Assembly (NCBI GenBank): GCA_036186865.1
Contig: AP025040.1
Location: forward strand, 13,670,111 to 13,734,110
DNA from: Eustoma russellianum
Lineage: Eukaryota; Streptophyta; Magnoliopsida; Gentianales; Gentianaceae
Direction of reading: 5' to 3'
DNA length: 64,000 nucleotides
In this document: piece after piece, positions 9,839 through 21,653 of the stretch
Layout of the letters: every line of letters begins with the position of its first letter
Position numbering within the stretch: position 1 is the stretch's first letter
Notes under the pieces: model-generated
The model's database searches: none
Told to the model about the DNA's origin: nothing
The model's input: only the letters and a program-made list of their open reading frames with translations
Translations under genes and position numbers: made by a program

Positions 9839-12570
9839 TGTAGCGCCCCGGCCCGATACCGTCATCGGAACCAGTGCACCCGCCGTAGCCTACTATGAGA
9901 ACTACGAAGCGTCAAGCAGATCAAGCGTACATCCTTCATAATGTAAGATAAAAACCAGCGGAAACGTCATAAAATTTAAACCTTCATCGTCATTAAAACA
10001 TCCATAAAATGCAGCGGAATTAAAAGATGTTTGTTCCTCTTGCCAACATAAGTTTTAGGTCAACATAACAACAAATGAGTTTTCCAAACTGAAATAAAGT
10101 AGTCCAGCATCTATCTATTCCCATGTCCATCATCCCATTGAGCCCACTCGCCGTCGTCTTCAACAAATATCAACTCATATTCAGGCTCACCTGAAAAGGA
10201 GCAGAGTAATTGTTCTTAGCGAAATTATCGCTATCAAGTAACCCGTCTATACACCTTACGGAATCACACACATCGAGTCACCAGTGTATAAAACATTGCC
10301 CAAAAATAAGGTGCTCGGGTTAGCAAATAGCATCTTAATAAGAATTCCTCAAAGCAGATAAAGCACATATATGTACACAGATATGAGATCCAACATGTAT
10401 TAAAACAACGTATCACATAGCAAGTCATAAACTAGTCAAGTTTCTTGCATGTCAATTCGTATGCTCCGTGTATCATGATGCATGTACTTCTTTAAAATCA
10501 CACACAACACCCATGCATATGTCTTCTTTCATAAACATGTCATGCATGTCATTTCACAAAACATTTCATCACTTTACATATCATATTCTTCGCGTAGCAG
10601 AACTTTATACCCTGTGGGTGATCAGTCCACAGCAAACATTACTTTATACCCCGTGCTGAAAGGTCCACGGCCCCATTACATATATCATATATCCGTGCTG
10701 ATAGGTCCACGGCCCCATTACATACATCATATATCCGTGCTGAAAGGTCCACGGCCCCATAAAATAACTTTGTTTTCCGTGCTGATAGGTCCACGGCCCC
10801 ATAAAATACTTTATACCCTGCTGTTGATTCACAGATCACGCTTTTATACCCTGCTTCCGCAGGCGTGACTTTTATACCCTGTGATCAACCAGCAGCCATT
10901 TTGTCTTTCGAAAACTTTAACTTTTCTTGTAAATACTTCTTTCGCAAAGCAAATCTCAAATCAAATGCAAGTGCCCATGTCATGATGCAGGATGCACATG
11001 TAACTTCATATCAAACATGTAACACACACACACACACACACACCGTACATATCAAGTGTGCAGTCTTGCACCTCAAACAATCCATGTTCGTATCTTTCCA
11101 AGCCCATTCGTCTTACCAAATCACTCGGGATTCAATCTTATTCTTACATGATCAAACTTACCATCTATACCTCAATTACACCTCAATTACCTTTGCGTTT
11201 TATGTTCAAAAGAAGTGTGTAAGGTTACTACACGTACATAGGGCACCTAAAGGGTCAAAAAGACTTCCAGTGGAGTTGGAACGCTACATCAAGCGCCTAT
11301 AGTGACTTAAAGCGCCTATTCTAGGCGTTCGAAGTGTTCGGGGATGTTCCGTAGACATTGAACGCCTACATGAAGCGCCTAATGTGACATAGAGCGCTTT
11401 ATGTAGGTGTTCGAAGTGTTCGGGGATGATTCAGGACACATTGAACGCTACATTAGGCGCCTAATGTGACATAGAGCGCCTAATGTAGGCGTTCGAAGTG
11501 TTCTGACGGTTCTAAATTGCAGTTTTTCTGTACGGGAAAGCTTCTGGACACATTGAACGCTACATTAGGCGCCTAATGTGACATAGAGCGCCTAATGTAG
11601 GCGTTCGAAGTGTTCTGACGATGCCAAACTGCAGTTTTTCTGCAGTAACTTCCTCTCCAACACCCTCCTTGTTCAACCCTTTCATTTTCAACACTTAAAG
11701 ATCCATCTTAACATCTAGATTCATCTTACTTAACACACATCTAAACATGAATTGATGCCTAGTCATGCCTAACAATATCCACTCTAGCCTTCAATCATTC
11801 ACAACCTTCAAAAGATCTCACCAACTTTCCCAACCCAATAAGACTACAGCAATGTCTTCACTCATCTCTCAATTTCCTGCACTTACTCTCAACGTCCAAG
11901 TGTAGACAATCAACATAAGAGTAGAGCAAGACAATAAGCACATCAAAATATACACTTTTATGGGCATGCTTGACAACAACAAAGCACCACACAACTATTT
12001 TCAGAACTATGGCCCAAAGAACAAGACTTTACACAATTAGCAACAAGACTTACATATAACAAAGCATTTAAGATAGACAAGACAAGAATACTAATGTGTG
12101 ATTCATGTTTTCTCTTTGTAAGAACATAGGGCCTAAAGTATCAAAATTTACGTAAAGCGTATAGAAAGATTACTTGCCTCGGAATCTAGATAAGCTTACG
12201 GATTTACTGCAGAATTTCTGTAAGAATTGAACCTAGGTTTCTCGTTCTTCCTTCCTTTCCTTCTTCTTCTCTCCTTTCTTTCCTCTTTCTTTTCTCTCTC
12301 TTTTCTCAGAATTTTCCTTCTCCCTTTGCTGTCAAAACCGCCCCTCATGCTAAGAAGGGGGAAGTTATACTAGATTTTGTAACTCCCCTAACTCCTAGTA
12401 GGGACTATTTTGATAATTTACTATGATTCTTTTAATTCTACTTTTAACCCCTTTCTTTTGTTCTTCTATGTTTTGTGTAATTAAGCCACATTACCTACAT
12501 AATTAATTAAGTTTCATTTAAGGTTGACCTAAGTATTGAAAGTTGCGCGTGAAAATCACGGGGTGTAACA
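9839..12570 (-). repeat. Tekay-type 5' LTR (right copy)
   Basis: A 2732-bp direct repeat of 2183-4915. Differences I noticed are a few transitions (for example at 9855, in the GTCATTAAAA stretch near 9990 and in the CACATCGAG stretch near 10270), a longer (AC)n tract near 11022, and small indels in the pyrimidine-rich region near 12270. It would carry the promoter of the element. Confidence 0.95.
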
Positions 12571-12575
12571 CCCCA

Positions 12576-13520
12576 TCTCGGTCTTAGGGGGATATAACTG
12601 ATGGTGGTGATCCTCTCGATTGGTTGTCTAACGTAAACTGGTTGCCGACTGAACCAACACAGTAAGTAGATGGCTTCGACTGCACTATAGCTCCCCGCGA
12701 CAGTATGACCGCTCCTCAAGTACCCGACAATGACACTTCTCAGATGAATGCACCACAACATGTAAACAATGGTATACATAATAACTCCGATGATTCTATT
12801 CCTAGTGAAAGCACTAATAATGTTTTACCTGATATAACCACTGCCCACTCTCACGAGACAATAATTGAATACCCAGTGACTAACCCAGACCACCTTGAAT
12901 TGGATCATATTAATGTTATAATAGGAGAACAGGGGCGTGTGCTGCCACCCAGGAGAAATAAAGGAGTTCCACCCAAAAGGTACTCTCCTACAAAAGTGGC
13001 TCGAGCCTCCAAAGTACCCTACGGTTGCACAAGGAAGCAACCTTGAAAGTACTGCAAAAAGTTTCCTGACTACGATATGCTTAGAAGAAATTCCCAGAAA
13101 TTCCCAGAAATAGTAGTATTGAAAGACATAAGGCGAGGCTCGTAGCCAAAGGATTCGCACAGACCTACAGGATTGACTATTCTGAGACATTCTCACCGGT
13201 TGCAAGGATCGACACAATTTGAATATTGTTCTCTATCGTAGCTACCAAGAACTGGCCACTGTAGCAGTTTGATGTTAAAAATGCGTTTCTACATGGTTCC
13301 TTGAAAGAAGAAGTATACATGGAACCGCCTCCAGGCTTCTCTGCCGAATTTGATCCTAGACAAGTATGCGGACTAAAAAGGGCTCTTTATGGTCTCAAAC
13401 AGTCTCTCCGGTCATGGTTTGGAAGATTTACACATGTCATGAGACAATATGGATACAAATAAAGCGACACTGACTACACACTGTTCATCAAAAAACAGGG
13501 AAGTTTAGTTACTTGTCTTA
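12576..13520 (+). pseudogene. Copia-1 integrase tail and N-terminal reverse transcriptase
   Basis: Sequence resumes after the gypsy target duplication. From about 12705 to 13046 an open stretch resembles the low-complexity integrase-RT linker (VLPPRRNKGVPPKRYSPTKV). RT follows with ETFSPVARIDTI, QFDVKNAFLHGSLKEEVYME and KRALYGLKQS, interrupted by stops near 13220, 13265 and 13461. The RT is cut at 13520 by the LINE insertion and continues at 14241. Protease and most of integrase are absent between 2100 and 12705, so Copia-1 had an internal deletion independent of the nested gypsy. Confidence 0.85.
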
Positions 13521-13521
13521 T

Positions 13522-13773
13522 CATCATCATCATCATACCCAGACCCCAGTATATCCCAACGACAGCAAAAGCTATCATTAGGGTCTGGGAAGGGTGAGCG
13601 ACCGGCAAACAATACCTCTATCCCTAGGGATAGAGAGTTTGCTTCCAGTGAGACCCCTGACTCTGCTTGTACCTGCATAAATGACACAATAATAGAAAAT
13701 ATGACGTGCTAGTGTGTTATTGATAAAATTCAGTAAATACAAATACGAAGCTCCCAATATGAAAATGGTCATA

Positions 13774-13827
<54 letters not shown>

Positions 13828-14230
13828 TATAAAGCAAGACAAAGATAAAAAAGTGCGAATATCCACCCAAAGCGTAGATAAAATCTAAGCTCCTAAGTAT
13901 ACTCTAAGGTACCCTTATATCCTGCCTAAACCTTGTTAACCTTAATCATATGCCTCTATGAACTCCTATCCTGGACCATGTCCTCGAAGAGGTGTAAATC
14001 TAATAGGTCATGCCTAATCTGCTCATCCCAAAATAGTTTGGGCATGCCTTTACTCCTCTTCCCCTCTACAATGAGGCTTTCAACTGCTCTGACAGGTGCT
14101 GTTGTCTGTCTCCTCTTGATATGCCCAAACCATCTCAGTCTCCCCTCCCTTATCTTATCTGATATACTAGTTGCCCCTAACCTTTCCCGAAATACCTTAT
14201 TTCTAATCCGGTCTAGCCTTTTATGTCCAA
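13522..14230 (-). mobile_element. 5'-truncated RTE-type LINE with target-site duplication
   Basis: The insert is flanked by ACTTGTCTTAT at 13511-13521 and 14231-14241. On the minus strand, about 14229-13930 encodes the C-terminal end of an RTE-clade polyprotein (RLDRIRNKVFRERLGA, EGRLRWFGHIKRR, EDMVQDRSS) with a Trp-to-stop change near 13973. The 3' UTR follows and ends in a short (ATG)n-type tail at 13521-13537, typical of plant RTE LINEs, which lack poly(A). Truncation at the 5' end is the usual outcome of target-primed reverse transcription. It contains an (AT)n tract. Confidence 0.88.
13777..13822. repeat. (AT)n microsatellite
   Basis: About 45 bp of uninterrupted AT dinucleotide inside the RTE LINE 3' UTR. 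The short ORF read across it is an artefact. Confidence 0.95.
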
Positions 14231-14240
14231 ACTTGTCTTA

Positions 14241-15211
14241 TTATATATGTTGATGATATGATTATTACCGGAAACGATACTAATGAAATTTCTTGCCTCA
14301 GGAAACATTTGTTCGCTCAATTTGAGATGAAGGATCTTGGTGGACTCAAGTACTTCCCGGGAATCGAGGTGTTACAAACACAGGCTAGCATCTATATTTG
14401 TCAACGAAAATATATTCTGGATCCACTAACTGAAGTTGGCATGCTAGACGCCAAACCAGCTGATACTCCGATGGTCCAAAATCATAAACTAGACTTTGTA
14501 CAGGGGGCTCCTTCGGCAGACCATGGACAGGTGCAGCGCCTGGTGGGCAAGCTGATACCTCTCTCACACCAGACCCGGCATTGTTTATGTTGTGGGAGTG
14601 GTCAGTCAGTTCATGCATAATCCGCAGAAACATCATTTTGATTCTGTGATCCGAATCATGAGATACTTGAAGAAAACTCCAGGTGTTGGATTACTCTTCA
14701 GAAATAACGTCCATCTTGATATTGAGGCTTACACTGACGCAGATTGGACAGGGAATGAGGTGGACCATCACTTTACTTCTGGGTACTTAACTCTAGTCGG
14801 AGGCAATTTTGTCACTTGGAGAAGTAAAAAGCAGAAGGTTGTAGCATTGTCCAGTGCAGAAGCAGAATTTCGAGGATCGTAAAGGGCATTACTGAGATCC
14901 TTTGGATTCGGAAGCTGCTTGGTGAGCTCGGGTTTACAATGCTTGGTCCAGCGAATTTGAGATGCGATAACAAAGCGTCAATTAATATTTCAGTTGATCC
15001 AGTGCAGCATGATTGCACCAAACACGTTGAGATAGACAGACACTTTATAAGGGAAAAACTTGATGACGGGACTATTGCGCTTCCATATGTGTGCTCTGAA
15101 GATCAACTTGCAGATATCTTAACTAAAGCAGTGAATGGACGAATCTTTGAATACGTGTTACGCAAGTTGAACATCATCGATCCCACTCTCCAACTTGAGG
15201 GGGAGTGTTAA
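14241..15211 (+). pseudogene. Copia-1 C-terminal reverse transcriptase and RNase H
   Basis: The YVDD catalytic motif lies about 4 bp beyond the LINE target duplication, at roughly 14245-14256. It is followed by DLGGLKYFPGIEV and the RT-RNase H connection. A frameshift near 14565 moves to the frame with VVSQFMHNPQKHHF, YTDADWTG and ALSSAEAEFRGS, which meets TAA at 14880. RNase H continues in another frame to the C-terminal LEGEC, whose stop lies inside the first bases of the 3' LTR, as is common in copia. Confidence 0.9.
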
Positions 15212-15408
15212 TGTGTGAGATTTGATTGTAGAGTAGAATATTCACTTACCATATGTACGGGTGATTTTGTAGAGGAAAATCAGCAATTATAATTAGTACA
15301 TATTTTGTATACCATACTTAGGAAAATTTGTAATCTTTAAATATAGAGTTGTACAACACAATTGATATCAATAAAAAAATACTTTCACTGCAATATCGTG
15401 CTTGAACA
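15206..15408 (+). repeat. Copia-1 3' LTR
   Basis: This 203-bp copy of 523-724 is preceded by the purine tract TTGAGGGGGAG and followed by the target duplicate GGTAG. Differences from the 5' copy are scattered substitutions, about 5 percent by eye. Confidence 0.93.
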
Positions 15409-15463
15409 GGTAGGCACAAAGAGGAAACAGCAAAGGTTCTCAGTGATTCCTGCATACTCTGAT

Positions 15464-15693
15464 TCAAGATGATGACTTGCTCCCAGTGACCGGAAGGTAA
15501 ACTCCCTCTGCTGCCAGCCAAACACTATCAGCGTGCTTGTCTCGAAACACACACACCTAAATAGAACGCAGACACCAGTAAATACGATGAACCCAACCGC
15601 ACTACAAAATACTTGCATCTTACAACCAAAGCAAGCTCTTACCTTCTGTTGTCCCCCGGCTATACGGGTGTACTTCTTATCATGACTGTGTAG
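15464..15693 (-). CDS. Candidate last two exons of an unidentified host gene
   Basis: On the minus strand, a 51-nt exon (15643-15693) is preceded by an AG acceptor and followed by the donor GTAAGAGC. An intron ending TTCTATTTAG leads to a terminal exon (15464-15556) with a TGA stop. Both are in phase 0 and join to end in YTRIAGGQQK then VCVFRDKHADSVWLAAEG. The composition looks like real protein, but I do not recognise the family. Upstream exons would lie to the right, across the assembly gap. Copia-1 is inserted about 55 bp beyond the stop, so it would sit in the 3' UTR. Confidence 0.4.
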
Positions 15694-15786
15694 CTAACCA
15701 CCTGTATCTACATGGCGAAGCCTTTTCAAGCCTATCCACAGCAAAATGCCATGAACATGAATAACATTGATGACTACATCTGTTGT

Positions 15787-15821
15787 GGGGGGGGGGGGGA
15801 NNNNNNNNNNGGGGGGGGGGG
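15787..15821. other. Assembly gap (10 N) bordered by poly-G
   Basis: Thirteen G, one A, ten N and eleven G in a row. The gap is placed in a homopolymer, so its true length and content are unknown. Any ORF translated across it, such as one from 15712, is meaningless. Confidence 0.98.
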
Positions 15822-17331
15822 ACAATCTTTTTCATGTTCACCTCCAATAATCCCCAGTATCAGATTCTCCATCACCACCAAAGCAACTAACCTGCAGCGT
15901 TTATTTAACTGGTTAGTATTGCCTGAGTAACATCATCCGAGTTCAAGACAAATTGAAGGCGAATCAAACACCATTGCCATCAGTCGATAATATAGCTCAC
16001 TGGAATTCAACTACTTGAGCAAACTCGGGCATTACCCAAAATAAAGACTGGACACATCTCATTTATAGGACACTTTTTAAACATTGTAATTATATAGATA
16101 TAAATATTGCGATTATATATTTTATCAATTAATCCGTTAATTTAGAATGGAGATACATCTTGAATCTCCAGACATTCTTGGCAAAAGTCGCACGTCAATT
16201 TAGAATGGAGATACATCTTTCGGGAATGTGTGATCAGTATATGGTATTGGCGTAACCAATTCATCCATGGATGCGTATATTGTCTACAATCGTATGTCCA
16301 TGTACATGATGAATTATTGAGGCGCGTGACGCGTGAGACTTCAAACATTTGTAAATATGTCTAGATGTACCACGAATGTATATAATGATTAGTGTTGTAG
16401 CTAGCTAATTGGTAGTAAACAATTGTACTACTTGGACATATTGAATAAAGATCCTTTCTTCGGAGTTAACCCGTTAATTTTGGAACATAATCTTATTCTA
16501 ATAACACTTTCCGAACTTTTTTTTTGTTAAGCATTATCCATCAATGTGATTTTTTTTTTTAAAAAAAGCGTGATGTGCATGGCGGAATTGTAAATGCCAA
16601 AAGTCAAAATGGTAGACAGTGGTTCTGTGAAAATCGTCATTTATTTCACATTACGGTTTTAATAGAGTCGTCATGTATACTTCTGAGTTTGTTTCCAAAT
16701 TTATGATAAAAATAGCTTTTCAAAATGAATATATTTTATTTTCTCCATACAAATTTACTGGTTGGAACATAGAGTTTTCTCTGTGATTGTTCCGTTTGTA
16801 ATCTTAAAAATCTTTGAAGATTACCAAGAACACAGCCACTTCTTGCGTCAAGCGGACGTCACCTTGTATGGTTTTAAATACAACAAAAATGAAGAGCAAA
16901 ACGAAATAAACCATAATCAAAACTATAACTCTAACATTAAGTTTATATTTAGACTAAAGGTTAGATCTTACAAATTTAAATTGAAACTAGCAGTTTAAGT
17001 ATGTCAGAGACCAAAAAAAAAAAGAAAACTTGTAGCTAGTAAGTAGGTTTCAACTCGATAGCTTGTTTATAATTTATGAAACGTTTACGTGTCTTTTGAT
17101 TACTAAAAATATAGAGAACATGTAAGCTACTTGATTTCAGAAACTAAATATTAAACTATGGTATTACTTAAAGTTAAGTTCGAGTAAACATTTTGTTGTC
17201 TTTGAAGAAGTTTTGTTGCCAATATTGTTATTCTTTATAATGTGCTAAAGTAAATAGATCTTTTTTTAATAAGAATAAACTTGGTGTGAAAAGTCCATAC
17301 CCTGGTCATGAAAGGCGTCATTGTCTTAGTT
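15822..17331. other. AT-rich intergenic sequence
   Basis: No gene recognised. Near 16138-16222 the phrase TTTAGAATGGAGATACATCTT occurs twice about 62 bp apart, a small tandem duplication. An ORF at 16762-16998 has no recognisable motif and biased AT-rich codons. Exons of the candidate host gene at 15464-15693 may extend into the first few hundred bases but cannot be placed with confidence. Confidence 0.5.
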
Positions 17332-17547
17332 TCAAGGAGTATTGTAGATGATGTAAATCAGAAAGTCAGCGGCGTCCTGAGTTGGTAATGACTTTACGCA
17401 AAGACACATCCAAGATGTCTCCTGCAAACTAGGCATACATTCTAGCAGCAGTGAAACATCCACACAGTGCGTGTCTGTGAAATCGAACTCTGAAACTCTT
17501 GATATCAAATTTAATCTAAATACCAAATGAGCTATGACTGAGTACAA
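17332..17547 (-). other. Possible terminal exon or gene fragment, unidentified
   Basis: A 71-codon open stretch on the minus strand contains FTDTHCVDVSLLLECMPS and KSLPTQDAADFLIYI, which reads less like random translation than its neighbours. A diverged, stop-containing counterpart of its 3' end is visible near 63811-63875. It may be a remnant of a dispersed gene or repeat family. I cannot name it. Confidence 0.25.
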
Positions 17548-20108
17548 ATGATTAAAAGGTAAAAAAAACTTACATCCCCAACCAAAACCATAAATCTTTC
17601 ATTCATCCGGAAGACGAGTTCTTTTTAAAAAGGCATCAATCCCTCCTTGAAGGGGAGCTCTAATTGAATCCATTCCTTTACGTAGGAACCATAAAGCTGA
17701 TCGAATTAGCCAAAAGAAAAGTAAGAATTGTTTCGACCAAAATTGATTGAATTAGACTTGGCCATTCAAGTAAGCTATAAGTGGAAATATAAAAATAAAA
17801 AAAATCAATTATCATTTCGACCGATGACTAACTTAAACCGAAGAAATATAGAGATATAATAATATTACTATTTCTTCAAAATTTACCGATAGTTTTAATT
17901 ACGACGATTTTCAAATCATGGTCATTTGTAGCATAAAAACATTAACTTGTGACTTTATGTTTAAAAAACTGATTTGGATAATTTTGTGCAATTTGCCACA
18001 ACTGTATGCAACTGAGGTTGCCTACTATACAATTTCATGGGATTATATGCTAAAATAATTTGGTTAATGTGAATAAATGTTCTTTTGCAGACATTACGCA
18101 TAACTTTCCAGTCTCCTATATCCTTGATTATACTTGAAAAGCCACAAGAATTTCACAACATAGGATAGAACCCTTCTTTCGTGGGCAACGTCAAAGGGCA
18201 TGCTTAATTTGTCCAGAAATTTATTGATTATGCTGGCGGCAACTGGGTTCCGGTGAGTTTCATTATCTTACTCTGAAGCTTTGATTGTATACAGTAATTC
18301 TCATATTTTATTGTAACATCTAGTATAATATCCCACATTTGATGTAGTTTATGTAAGCTTTTCATGGAAATTTCTGCAGCTTTCTAATGATTTTAGAGTT
18401 TTTTCTCTCTTTCATTTCTACTTTACAGGAGAGCCTATTTTGATGATATGGTATCTGGGATTTCATTTCTTGTGGCAGAGTTATCAAATGTCAAAGCTCA
18501 TATGTATTTCTCTGTATATCAAAATCATTTTAAAGAAATTTGAGACAAGGTGAAACTGATTGTTTGTGGGATTCAACTTATGAGAAGGAATAGCAAATTC
18601 TTTGCTTGATCAGTTGATGACTATGACAAAAGATGCCATTTTTGGTCTCGTATAGCAAGCCTGGTTCGGCTATCTTGAGGTTCATGAAGGGGTCCGAGTA
18701 AAAGGTGAGGAGGGTAAAAGGTGAGGAGGAGATGGTATTCTATTGTGAACGTTATACTAAATAGGATGTTAGATTTTCATTTTGATTTAATATATCATAG
18801 GATGACTATCATAAAAGATGTAGATTTTGGTCTTGTATTTCAAGTTGGTTGGGTTATCCTGAGGTCCATGAAGGGCTCCAAGTAAGATGGTATTCTTCTT
18901 ATTGTTATGGTAAATAGGATGTTAGATGTTCATTTTGACTAATAATATCATAAGGTGTGGGGGTTAACATAAATGTTCTATAGCATGTGGGGACGGTCAT
19001 TGGTAAGAAGATTTCGAGCATGTGTTGCATTCAGACATGCTAAGAATGGATTGGGTAAAAGCATGAGTTTGATTCTCACATTGAGGAGTGATTGAAATAA
19101 TTAGACTTGGGTTATTGAACGAGTTGCAGCATGTTGATTTAGGTTGGAGTTATCTTCAAGTGATTGCATGTTTTGGCATTTTGGATTTTTGTGGGGTATG
19201 AAAGATCACTACCATATCTGACTATTATGGTGAACTTCTTTCTGTAATAGAGACTAAAGAAAACTAATCCCTACCATAACAAATGTAAATGCTTTGCGAC
19301 CTTTTGGATATCAGCAATTTAAATTGTAATAGATCTTTTATTTATTTCTTGTATTTGGGATTTTTTGGTCTTTTTTTTTCAATTCTGCTGGTTTAAAATA
19401 GTTACCTCAGGCAGTCGGCTTTCATCCAGATTTTGCCTCTACTAACTTGTACAAATAGCTGAATTAGGAAAAAAAAACTAAGATGGTTAAAGCCATATCT
19501 AGAGGACCCTCTTCGAATATTACGTTATTTGAATGTAACTTTAGAAGTTATTTATTGCTTAATCCTTGAGAGGTATATCTTGTTACAGGATAAACGTATG
19601 CATTTTAAGGATCTTAGCTGTGATTCTTTTAAGCATTCTTTCTTTTGATTCACTTTCCCTATTTTCATCCAAGGTTATGAGCTATATGAAAAAAAGTAGG
19701 TCCTCCAAAACATAGACTTAATATGGAAGTATATTATCAGAAGTATAACATAGGCTGTGGGTTAATAACTTTTCTAAGATACACCATTCCATTTAAAAGA
19801 AGGAATTTTTTTTTTTTTTGAATTAGACCTTGGCCAATTGAATTTCCTTGTCAGCTACTCATTAGGGGACTAAATAAATTCTTTGAAACAGCTCTGATCA
19901 AAATTTGGAATGTCACGCTGGCATCTCCTTCGGCTGCTTGCTTGGCACCTGATTGTCTACCCCTCTTTTAAATTTTTGTCCCCAATAGCATCATACATAG
20001 TTGGTAACGAAGGAGAAACACCTTTAGTTGAATTTACTATCAGAAAATTACTGGTTTGATTGCCATTTGATTTTGGCTTCGCTGTCATTTATGGTATCTC
20101 TATTTGCA
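17548..20108. other. Intergenic or 5' flank of the PDS5-like gene
   Basis: No coding exon can be defended. From about 18629 to 18955 there is a diverged tandem duplication of roughly 165 bp: phrases such as TTTTGGTCT, ATGAAGGG, GATGGTATTCT and AAATAGGATGTTAGAT recur in the same order. Untranslated 5' exons of the downstream gene may lie here. The pyrimidine tracts near 19370 and 19810 are not specific. Confidence 0.4.
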
Positions 20109-21622
20109 ATGTCACCCTTGAGGAATCTTCATTACTATGGGATTAATCTTCTTGAAACCTCAAAGTCTAGTGAGGATCTATTGGTCCTATTCAGTGTAAG
20201 ATCAATTTCTGCGTACGCCTTTTCTTGCTTTATTCTTTTACTTCATTTCTATTTTGTGTTTAAAACAAAAATGTCTGTGCTTGTCTTGATTTTGATTTTA
20301 GCTTTAAGTCATATCCTTACTTGTACTCACTTTTCGCAATCCTTACTCATCAGGGGAAAACTCTTGATGATCTTGAATTAAGTTTCTTTCCTTTAGGCAC
20401 CATTGAGATTGGTCAGGGAAATAATCCCTAGATAATTCTGGCTTTGTTTTAAGTAAAATTAAGGGACTTTATTTAGGAAAAATGATGATCTAGGTACAGT
20501 TTTGATTTTCCATATCAAATTCAACTGATTTCTGATGTATAAACTGCAGGATGTTCAATCCTCTAAGATTTCCAGTAAAATCTAAAAATGCTTCCAGTGA
20601 ATTTGATATACCTTCTTCTGTTTGCTATAATTAATCCAAGCTCTACAGACTTTTGAAAAAAAATTAATGGTGAGCATCATCATCTCCCTTCTTCCTGTCA
20701 AGCTCTAAATGTGGGTTCAACAGCAGATGAAAGCAAGGATGGTTAGTTTTCACCTGTTTTTCGGTGGAATGGAAATTGTACGATTCACAGAATGGTTTTG
20801 TATCTTAGAAAATCTACAGAAGTTGTCATAAATTCAATTGACCTATCTATTTGGCTATTAATACTTGTTATTGCTTCCTTTTCAGCGCATTCACTTTTTT
20901 TTTGTTGACATTTTGTATAACACTGATCTTTTGCATCTTGTTCCTTTTTTTCAATCCATTCTCAGTAATTATCAAGTCCATTTAATTTCTTATAATGATT
21001 TAATATGACAACTGAAGTTTTTTTGTCCTTTCTTGCTAGTTTTCTGTTCTTGTACAATCGACATGGATTAAGACTTTGGCTTCTATACACCTTCCAGGGC
21101 TTGGAGAAACTTTTAGCAAGCATTGAGCAACTTCCATATGAAGATTTGCTTGATTCACTAAAGTTGCCCATGCAGGCTCTTGTTGTGAACATCCTTACGA
21201 GGCGTGATGATAAGGATGTCAAAATAGCAGTCACATCTTGCTGGAAAGAGATAGTAAGGATATTAGGGCCAGTTCCTTCCTATGGTGCTGAAGAAATGAA
21301 GGTTTCTGCAATCTGAATATGATCTACATTTATTTGTTTTGAATCTTGGTGCTTTTGCTAGTTTTCTTGTCCCAACGGACTTCCTTCCGCATCTGCTTAT
21401 TTATGGGTTAAACTCTACTTATTTCCTCTTTTTCATATCCTTGTGATATATACCCGGGGTGCTTGGAACATTTATTGCTATTTTTTCTGTCGTCAGGAAT
21501 TTTTCCATAATGCACTACTTGCACTTGAGAGATTCTGATGTGAAGATGAATAGGCCTTATGTATTCCAAAGCTGTTAGAATCCTTTTTACCTTAGGAGCA
21601 TACAAGACTTGCATTTTAACTT

Positions 21623-21653
<31 letters not shown>

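Larger units (their letters stand above)
2183..12570 (-). mobile_element. Tekay/Del-type Ty3/gypsy chromovirus, nearly identical LTRs, nested in Copia-1
   Basis: On the minus strand the order is 5' LTR (9839-12570), primer site, gag with two zinc knuckles, protease, RT, RNase H, integrase with a chromodomain-like C-terminus, purine tract, 3' LTR (2183-4915). LTR ends are TGTTACACC and GCGCTACA. The target duplication CCCCA is at 2178-2182 and 12571-12575. Long 2.7-kb LTRs plus the chromodomain-like tail point to the Tekay/Del lineage. I count about five substitutions and a few small indels between the LTRs, so insertion is recent. The coding region nevertheless has a gag frameshift, a gag stop, an integrase stop and an RT active-site change. 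Confidence 0.95.
523..15408 (+). mobile_element. Copia-1: old Ty1/copia retrotransposon carrying nested insertions
   Basis: The two LTRs (523-724 and 15206-15408) start with TG and end with CA. The 5-bp target duplication GGTAG is present at 518-522 and 15409-15413. A tRNA-Met-type primer site follows the left LTR, and a purine-rich tract ending in GAGGGGGAG precedes the right one. Order on the plus strand is gag, INT C-terminal part, RT, RNase H, which fits the copia superfamily. The reading frame has stops and frameshifts throughout, and protease plus most of integrase are missing. The LTRs differ at roughly ten of about 202 positions by eye, so this is the oldest layer of the nest. The Tekay-type gypsy and an RTE LINE were inserted later. 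Confidence 0.95.

Noticed and set aside
13578..13826. Minus-strand ORF starting in the (AT)n tract
   Set aside because: The first part encodes only Ile-Tyr from the microsatellite and the rest is RTE LINE 3' UTR.
15712..15930. ORF spanning the assembly gap
   Set aside because: It reads through ten N and poly-G, so the frame is arbitrary.
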